Below are positions 56,420-64,000 of a stretch of DNA of 64,000 nt, in pieces. The stretch is from Agelas oroides (lineage: Eukaryota; Porifera; Demospongiae; Agelasida; Agelasidae), in contig OX422196.1 in the NCBI GenBank assembly GCA_949130485.1, forward strand, positions 6,865,554-6,929,553. The letters run 5' to 3'. Under the pieces are notes generated by a model. The model was given only the letters and a program-made list of their open reading frames with translations, did not search any database and was not told the DNA's origin. A program made the position numbers and the translations under genes. Within the stretch, counting starts at the first letter, position 1, and each line of letters opens with the position of its first letter.

Positions 56420-59400
56420 CTAAGCTAAAAGTTTCATGAATGCTGGAATATCCCTCACTGGCAGGTTATTGGCATGTGCCTTCACCCGTAAGTTCCTGTC
56501 ATCGGTCAACAATACCACGCTGTAGACTTCAGATGCACCACCTAACAAATGTATCGCAAAGTTTTCATCACTTAATAATAGACGTGTGAACAAGCACTTC
56601 TCTAACCTTTTGTAGTAAACCGCTTATCCGTCTTAGTATGCAGGTTCAAGCAGGATCCTAAGATCAAGTCATCGTTAGATGCCTAAAGAGAGAAGCCCAA
56701 CTGTCAACAGACTGGCAATGAGGACTGAAGAGAGCTATTGTAACAGTGCCACCTGTTGCTTGCGTGTCTTCATACTATGCACCTTACTTTGTCTGTCACT
56801 TCTGCTGTGAAGGATAGGGAGGGTAGCAGGCTCCCCTGAGTCGTCAGAGCCCTCAGATAGGCATTCTTGGAAGAGAACTCTCCATTGATGTATGCCAGGG
56901 CTGACCTGTGTTGGTACATTTACGGAAGACAGTGAGATGGTCAGTTGTTGTGTTGTTCAAGGAGGCCCAGGAGAACACTGACTTTGCTCCACTGCCCACT
57001 CTTGTAGAATTCTCCCTCTCTGAAGAGCCAGCAGACAGACCATCCAGCTCAGCTAGCACTAGAAGGCAAAATAAAACCAGGTGTGTTATAAGCTTGCTCC
57101 ACCTACTGGGAGATGTAAGACTGGTGATATTCAAATCAGATGGACTAGAAGTTGCTACATAGTTTCGAAATCAATAACCAGCAGCTTCAAACTGAATACA
57201 GAATCTCTTCTAATTCTTTGCTGTTGTGTTTTGCTGTTGTACTTGATCAAATCAATATCACAAATCAGCCTGGTTAACTTTTATCCATTGACAATGTGCG
57301 CACTTTTTATTTGGCTAAGTATCATATATTTAGAATACCACCAAAAAATTTAAATGAAGGAGAAGCACAGTAACTATCACAACTGTATTCTTACCAGTGA
57401 GAGGTACAGCCAGGGTGAAGCACCCTGAGTGCAGTAGGGTCTTGATGGAGGGTAGTTCATCTACAAAACAGTTGGTGTCCGGCACCAGATACCTGGGAAC
57501 TACACGGACCTCCTGAGACGCCTTGCTCGCTGCCTCACTTAGCAGTGCCTATAGGTATGTGTGCAACAAATAGTGAAGTACACAGACAAGCTGAGGTAAT
57601 CGCCCGGATGTGCGCATGTGTAACAAACACTGAAGCACACATGCACACAAGCAGAGATAGTCATTCCAGACAAAGTGCAATTACTTGGCAGTCTGCCAAC
57701 AAGGCTGGTACATGTATGTACCTCTTGGGTCTCCAATGCAAGGTGCTGCTGTTTAATTGCTTTTGTCAGCTTCTTCCTCTGTGCCTAAAGGAACAAATCT
57801 TCAACAGTAACAGTAAAGTAATGTACTGAAGTGCATGGGTTTAGCCCTGTACCCCTCTCCAGTTTGTATTACTCAAGTAAGGAAAACGGAACGTAAAGCA
57901 CTGATAAATTGGAGCTGGGAGAGTCCACATACACAAGCAGCTCATGAACTCCTGACAGTACCTTCAGTTGTTCAATCCCAAAGCTTGTCTTGTCTGCTTC
58001 TTCCTCCGCACTTCTGGAAGTTTATAAAATGTCAAGAGGTCTATCAACTTGATATGATGCTGTTTTTGCGGTATATAGTAGATCAATTAATAGAGGCTAG
58101 CTAGTGGGTCATCAGTTATATGTCACATACCCTTCAACAACCACATCCTCGTCCACAGAAGAATCACTCTCCTAGGGCAAACAAAATGGAGACACACATT
58201 TCGGATATGTCTTGTTTCACTCTTAACTTTCCCTTCTGTTTTTTTACTGAAAAGTAGCATTATTATACTCCTTTCTTGGTTTCAGCCCGGCTTTTCAATT
58301 GCTGAAAAGCTCCTCCAGCGTTTCAGTCACTGAAAAGCTGGGGAGAAGCCTGGGAACGAGGCTAGTGCATGTTAATTTGCAACACAATGCATGGGTAAAT
58401 CACTGCAGCTCACATACGATACCTCACTCCCTGGCTCTGAGCCCTCATCACTAGAGGATGACGCCTTCTTCTTCTCCTCCTCCAGGACTTCTTCAGCTAT
58501 AGCATCCATGACTAAAAAGTCTCTCTGTTGGGGATCATAAGCAACACCTAGTAGTCCTTCATCTGACAGCAACCTGAACGTTCTTGCCATTAGGACTATT
58601 CTCATCAGACACTGCTTGCGATGTTGCTGCAAGGAAGGTACAGTTGTCATGCTTATACTGGCCTTGTACCAGCTTTTGTGCCATCTATATAAAAAAAAAA
58701 CAAGGAGCTTTGGAACGAGGCTATCTTACTGTATAGACCTTTCACAACCACGCAGAGAAGGGATCATAACTATCCATCCTGTTAAAGTAGCAATGCATGC
58801 AGTCATCATTATTGCAAGTATTGGGCCACCCTCGATACATAACCTGAAAACCACACCCTCTAAGTGTTCACTGTGGTCAATAGAGACACTCACTCTGACA
58901 CCTTTCAGACTCATTTACGTACCTCTGTTGAAAGCTGTAGAGCGTCTTGGATGGCAAAAGTGTCTTCAGTACTCAGTGCAGCCTTCAGTGGCATGAACCC
59001 AGCTAGTAGTTTGTCCTCCCAAAGTTTCGGATAATTAGCTGTTGAAACACAAAGGCTATAATGTATCATCACATTCTACATTCATGTAGAAAGTGGGTGG
59101 AGTGGTAGCCTCATTCCCAGGCCCGAAACACCTCACTTTTCAGGCCTGGGAATGAGGCTAGTGGAATGGAAGCTATACAGAAGCACACAAGCAGTAAGTG
59201 GGGTCCCTTGGAAAGGGTGGGACAGGTTTTCGTACACGTAACTACAAACTCACAAGAAAGTGTGTCCTCCTCTACTTCCACGCATAGAGGCAAACTTTTG
59301 TTCAAGAATCGGCATGAAACTGTTCCAAATTCATGCCTAAAGGAGAAGATACACACTGAGAATTGACATTAGAAAACCTGCAAATATGCCCAGGCCTTTC

Positions 59401-62400
59401 CACTTCATCACATCACTGTGAGTGATAAAATTGAAGGCAATGAGGCTATAGCACACAATATGGAAAGCAAGAGCATGCAGATAAGGATTATGGAGACGAC
59501 TCTTTTCCTTCCCCACTTACAACACTGTTGCCTGTACATGCGAGACAAACTGTGACCACACGCCTCTCTGCTGTGCCAGCCAGTCGAACCACACTCGGAC
59601 CACTGGAAGCAACATTGACAGAACATCCAGAGCTCTGAGCAGCTCAGGAGAGGTGGAAGCAAGCCTCAGTGATTCTGAGGAGTCCTCCTGCAAACTGCTG
59701 ACATCAGAGGTACGGCTTGAGTCAGATGTTATATCTGCACTAGTTCTTGCAGCTTCAGGGAGTCCTGAAGGCATCTGGCCAGAGTATGCACTCGAGCCAG
59801 TTACAGCAGTAGAAGAAGAAGCTATGTTGTCTGATTTCAGAGTACTGTCAGAATCTTCCTCCTCCACAAGAGTTCTTTCACCCTTCAATAGAGAACAGTC
59901 ACCCCCAGCTGTATCTTGTAGATCAGAAATTTGTGGCTGTTGTCTGAGCTCCTTAGTGCATGCCTCCAAGAGGGTGGTTGTAAACTGCATGGCCAGGCTG
60001 AGTCCCAGACCACAGTAATACTGCTTCGCTGAATCAGATTCTGCATGCAAGAAAATATACAACTTTCATAGACACAGAAAGACACATAAGAAAACAGAGA
60101 GAGAGAGAGAGAGAGCTTCATCTTGGTATGATATCCAAGTCCGTGCAGGCTCTATTTATCATTTCCAGAAATATGAAGTATCCGAGAATAAACCCAAATG
60201 CTAGACTTGTTTGATATTGCCAATATAGTTTCATACACACGTATAATAATATTCTTTACAACGCAAGATGATAGCAAGGCACTGCATTACCGCTGTGCCT
60301 TTCTGCAGCATGGTGAATGGAGAAGATATTAATGACCATCATCTTGAGAAATCTGGATGCATCTTGCAGCAAAATGGGTCTCTGGAGTACAGACTGCCAT
60401 AGCTCCAGCACCTTCTCCACTGCTGCATCAAAGTTCTCTATGCTGGGATGAAATGTATCGAGGTAATCACTACATGTGCATCTCTTACTCAAGTGTACAT
60501 GCCGTAAGACTACGGGTTGGTGACTTTCCACCATTGTCCATGACACTAACAGTTGCACACATCTGTGAGATATGTGCACTAGAATGGACTCACACAAGGT
60601 CATTACAGGTTATCAGGTCATGTACAGAACCATTATACAGTGTGTGTGTGTTCATCTACAAGCCTGTCTCTCTCCCCTTCAGTGACTAGAGTAAGCGATA
60701 TGAAAGATGAAATCAGCTGCTGATTTCAATGAAACCAGATCCAATAAGCAAGAGTAGTAACAGGATGACACTAGCATACCAAACTGTCCCAACTACATAC
60801 ATAGACCTCACCCACCCAGGTGTCCATTTAGAGAGTTCCACTGTAGAGGGGTTGGCAACAGTGTCTAACAAATTAGGGTCTAAGCAAATTATTAACCTCA
60901 ATCCCAGGCTCTCCCCCACATATGAGCAATGGAAAGCTAGGAGGGACCTGGGATGAGGCTAGCTTAGCTGTAATAGACAAATTGTATACTTACCCAATTT
61001 TAGTGAAGAGCTTTCCATGGGCAACCAGAAATGTTGTTACCAATCTCTTGGTAAGCTATAGACCCAAAGGTGTGTGCAACATACATTGAAAACTTACTAA
61101 CAACATATAGTAACAGACCTCATAGTATGTTGTGACAGGATAGGAAACAAGCCAAGCCACAAGTTTACCAGGCCTCCCCCCCATTCATGTCTCAGACTGG
61201 AGTGGGGAGGCCTGGGAACGAGGCTATAATGAAGCCAACCTCAGCTATTGGAGTACTCTCAGGCTCAGCAGCACTGGTGGCAATGAACCCACCATCTTCC
61301 TCCCTTCCACTCTCTGGTACATGTTGCCTTCTCTCAGTCTCCTCACGGCCAGGCATGATCCAGATCTCCTTCCTCCCTGAGGAGAACAGCTGCTCATGCC
61401 TGTTGCTCTTCTCCGAGGGTGGTTTCTTCTGTCTACGGCGTTTCTCCAACTTCCTCTTCCGTTCTGCAGCTGTCCTTTCTGCTCTCTCTCGTGCTAGTTT
61501 CTCTTCCTCTTCTTGTCTCTTAGCCTATTTAATTAGGGGAAAAAATGGTGTTGTAGCCTCATTCCCAGGTGCTCCTAAATTTGGAGCACCTGGGAATGAG
61601 GCTAATGGTGTTGCTACATACAACTTATTGAAACACAGCCCTGCCTTTAACAAGTGTGAAAGTAGACAGGCCATTTCAGTGTCACTCAACAATTCAACTG
61701 AACAAAGGTTTAAAAAATATTTCCACGACCTTGTCTTCGTATACTTAGCCCCTCCCACAGTTTTTACAAAGTACTTACCAACATTTCAAGTTTATATAAA
61801 ATACGTGATCATTGCCATCTTTTTGGTGATACTGTTAGCGCTCGTAAGTTAACAAGAGTAAAATACAAATATGGTACAAAACCGATATCCACCAAGTCTT
61901 TGGAAAGATCAAAGTGTACACATACCTTTCTGCTTGTTTCTTCAAATAGTCCCACCAAGCTGTCATGGGCAGAAAGAAAGGGGTTCTTGGCCATGAGGCT
62001 ACGCATGTAGAAGTACACTGCATCCAGTCTTCGCTGCTGCAGTGGTGAATAGAAGACAACATAGTCACCCCACATGTGACAAATGTAATATCGACTAACT
62101 GTCTTTCGATGCATCTTTGTTGTGCGAGAGTGGAACAAAGAGGTGAAACAGATGAAAAGCTTACTGCATTTATGGCGACAATGGCTAGTTGGTTGTAGGG
62201 TTTGCCATCCTTTGGGGCCAGCTGCTGGGCCTTCAAGTAGGAACTGTAACAGACCAAGTGGAAACATGACTCCAATTTAAGGAAGCCTCATGATATCTGG
62301 TGTTTCATTACTTCTACCTAGTCTTGACCTCAGCCCCCTCACAAAGCTAGGGATGAGCCAGGGAACAAAGGTAGGAGTGAGTACAACTGCATGCAACAGT

Positions 62401-63588
62401 AACCACAGGGAAATTCTGTGTTGCCATGAGATTGATAAGTGTAAGATATAGAGCTCTTTCTATTTACACTGTACTATACTACCGTATAGTGTTAAATTTT
62501 CATGGGTCTTTAATTTCGCGAATTTTCAACCGTTCGCGAAAAATATTTCAACGAAAATTTTTGACACGCAACACAGTTTTCACGCTCTGACTGCAAGAAC
62601 ATTGATGGACAATATCACGTGGCTCTCTCCAAGGAGATACCTTCGAAGTAGGCATGCTTTGCTGACAGCTGCAAGCTCGAGGAAACGACAGTGTGCCGAC
62701 GGTACGGTGCGTGTTAGATAAAACGGCCAGGCTTGTATGCCACGCCCATAGCATATTAAGTGTGCGGCATGCACGGGCAGCGAATTCGCGAAAATATTTC
62801 AATGAAATCTTCAAAAATCGCTATTTGCGAAAATTTAGACCCTCGAAAATTTAGCGCTATACGGTACGGTATACAGTATAACATACCCACTATACCACAT
62901 GCTTGTACTGTATACTATACTAAACTAAACTCCTAAACTTAATATACTCTTACTATACTAGTCTTTCCCAAGCTCCAGTCAGACAAAGCAGGCTATCAAT
63001 CAGATTACCACACCAGGAAAGGAAATCCACACACAATAGTGTGAATCACTACACATTGCCCACCACTATAAAGAGAGCTTTAGTGTCACATGTGAGAACA
63101 AACGTTCATGTAAGCATACAAAATGGGCATTGGCGTCCAGTGCAGTGGGTGACTTTGTGCAACATCTAGACCTGCCTTTTTCAAAACAATTTTTTACACA
63201 GCTTATGGATGTCTTTCTAGCCTCGTTCCCAGGCCCCGCCCAGCTTTCCGTCGCTTTCAGTACGGAAAAGTGGGAGAGGGCCTGGTATCTTTTCTCACGT
63301 GAGTGACGTCAGGATAGAAAGGATGGTAGAAAGGGTTTAATTGTGCGTGGGCCAATACCAGGCTCTCCCCACTTTTCCGTACTGCAAGCGACGAAAAGCT
63401 GGGCGGGGCCTGGGAACGAGGCTAGATGTCTTCACTATGTGGCATAAATGCCCTACGGTCTCCATATCCTGCTGAACTTACATGCGAGGTTTGGACCAAT
63501 CAGGTTTGCTTGAGAGTTGTTCCTGGTAACGGGAGAGGTCCCCCAGACAGATGTAACAGGAGTGACAGACAATAACAGCCATCATTAC
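56420..63588 (-). CDS. SMG6: SMG6, NMD endonuclease (3' part; 5' end outside window)
   Basis: Cleaves mRNAs with premature stops near the stop codon. Seventeen minus-strand exons in the window: 63482-63588, 62165-62243, 61926-62036, 61240-61524, 60994-61055, 60291-60469, 59521-60040, 59254-59336, 58923-59038, 58423-58626, 58131-58171, 57962-58013, 57722-57784, 57395-57548, 56788-57058, 56607-56682, 56420-56541; about 841 codons. The 14-3-3-like/TPR part shows ICLGDLSRYQEQ, YLKAQQLAPKDGKPYNQLA and VYFYMRSLMAKNPFLSA, then AHGKLFTKIG and LLPVVRVWFDWL. The C-terminal PIN domain keeps the acidic residues in VPDTN, AELDGL, SNDDLIL and LLTDDRNLRVKA. Exon 56788-57058 needs one extra base near 56901 (or removal of 17) to join AELDGL to LRALTTQG; see findings. 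N-terminal exons with exon-junction-binding motifs are expected beyond 64000. Confidence 0.9.
58281..58364. mobile_element. Degraded foldback element, right end GGGAACGAGGCTA
   Basis: The right end GAGAAGCCTGGGAACGAGGCTA is intact. The left lacks TAGCC but keeps internal hairpins (GCTTTTCAATTGCTGAAAAGC). In an SMG6 intron. Other single or diverged ends: about 55300, 58700-58724, 60890-60962 and 61170-61226. Confidence 0.6.
59106..59160. mobile_element. 55-bp foldback MITE, TAGCCTCATTCCCAGG family
   Basis: TAGCCTCATTCCCAGGCCYG arms are perfect complements around CGAAACACCTCACTTTTC. In an SMG6 intron. Confidence 0.85.
61554..61604. mobile_element. 51-bp perfect palindromic MITE, TAGCCTCATTCCCAGG family
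   Basis: Arms of 22 bp, fully complementary, around TAAATTT. This is the minimal form of the family and lacks the CCCGCCCAGC-like interior of longer members. In an SMG6 intron. Confidence 0.9.
62481..62865. mobile_element. AT-rich MITE with ACCGTATAGYG ends
   Basis: Ends ACCGTATAGTGTTAAATTTT and CGCTATACGGT. Repeated TTCGCGAAAATATTTCAA motifs lie inside both ends. 385 bp, no ORF, in SMG6 between exons 62165 and 63482. Confidence 0.8.
63218..63424. mobile_element. Compound foldback element, TAGCCTCGTTCCCAGG family
   Basis: Outer ends TAGCCTCGTTCCCAGGCCCC and complement. The internal CCTGGTATCTTTTCTCACGT and CAATACCAGGCTCTCC create two hairpins head to head within the large one, as at 24643-25018. 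In an SMG6 intron. Confidence 0.85.
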
Positions 63589-63591
63589 CTT

Positions 63592-63870
63592 GGAGGAGGG
63601 GAGAGGGGAGGAGGGGAGAGGGGAGGAGGGGAGAGGGGAGAGGGGAGAAGGGGAGAGAGGAGGAGGGGAGGAGGGGGAGGAGGGGGAGGAGGGGAGAGGG
63701 GAGGAGGGGGAGGAGGGGAGAGGGGAGAAGGGAGAGGGGAGGAGGGGAGGGGGTGAGGGAGAGGGGAGGAGGAGAGAAGAGGGAAGAGTGAGACAGAAGG
63801 AAAGGGGGAAGGAGGGGAAGAAAGAACGGGAAGAGGGATGGAAAAAGGGGAGGGGTGGAGAAAGGGAGGT
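63592..63870. repeat. Purine tract of GGGGAGAGGGGAGGAGG repeats
   Basis: About 280 bp almost without pyrimidines on the + strand. Because SMG6 is on the minus strand, the transcript reads a long polypyrimidine tract that ends at the acceptor of exon 63482-63588. Confidence 0.9.
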
Positions 63871-64000
63871 GAATCAACACCACCAAGAGCCTGAGAAGAA
63901 GCTAATGCTGAGACATATACTACATACTGCTTAGAACAACTTGCCTCACGTTGGAAACAACACCTGCATTAGTTCCACAACATGCAGGGTGGGGTTTCGT
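63871..64000. other. End of window, SMG6 intron
   Basis: No exon recognised on either strand; presumably the intron upstream of the first SMG6 exon seen. Confidence 0.5.

Noticed and set aside
59041-59253. Direct joining of SMG6 exons 59521-60040 and 58923-59038
   Set aside because: It would create an immediate stop; the 83-bp exon 59254-59336 restores phase and supplies conserved sequence.
63500-63934. Long Gly/Glu- or Ser/Pro/Leu-rich ORFs
   Set aside because: Produced by the G-rich purine tract; no codon complexity and they overlap an SMG6 intron.

Overview
The window is eukaryotic: most genes are split into many short exons with GT-AG introns and consistent phases, and the introns are full of small inverted-repeat transposons, microsatellites and low-complexity tracts. 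The gene content (adhesion GPCRs with HRM/GAIN/GPS, TIMP-like NTR proteins, SMG6, ADA2, mitochondrial mL40) is animal. Compact introns and lineage-specific extracellular modules suggest an early-branching marine invertebrate, most plausibly a sponge; the species assignment is an inference.

Layout. (1) 1-15.5 kb: two tandem adhesion GPCR genes on the + strand. The first (its 5' end lies outside the window) carries an HRM domain before GAIN/GPS/7TM. The second (8563-15466, complete, 932 aa) has instead a signal peptide plus a six-cysteine module. (2) 17.4-27.8 kb: a + strand gene of 14 exons (1123 aa) built from five copies of that six-cysteine module, three of them preceded by Thr/Pro/Ser linkers, ending in a hydrophobic tail that looks like a GPI-anchor signal. 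(3) 28.8-49.6 kb: four minus-strand genes for secreted TIMP-like (NTR) proteins with a Cys-Ser-Cys amino terminus. One ends in a GPI-like tail; three end in a transmembrane exon plus a short cytoplasmic exon. One of them also carries the six-cysteine module, one has lost the normal splice acceptor of its membrane exon, and one has an in-frame stop. Pieces of the ADA2 gene lie beside two of them, marking how the cluster was duplicated. (4) 50.8-63.6 kb: housekeeping genes. A minus-strand ADA2 transcriptional adaptor (374 aa, without a ZZ finger) is divergent from single-exon mL40 (+), which converges on the 3' part of SMG6 (minus), an endonuclease of nonsense-mediated decay.

The first 50 kb encode cell-surface and secreted proteins that share exon modules, so the region looks like a rapidly evolving surface-receptor/inhibitor cluster assembled by tandem duplication and by shuffling of phase-1 exon units. 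Exon chains were derived by hand from ORFs, splice consensus and phase bookkeeping. Total lengths divide by three in each complete chain except SMG6, where one local frame break is reported.

Mobile DNA: a dominant family of short foldback elements with TAGCCTCRTTCCCAGG ends, a TACCGTAGTGTCCCG-ended family (one copy carries a HIRAN-domain ORF), a 1.15 kb near-perfect foldback, a foldback with a tRNA-like core, a LINE fragment and a Crypton-like recombinase fragment.
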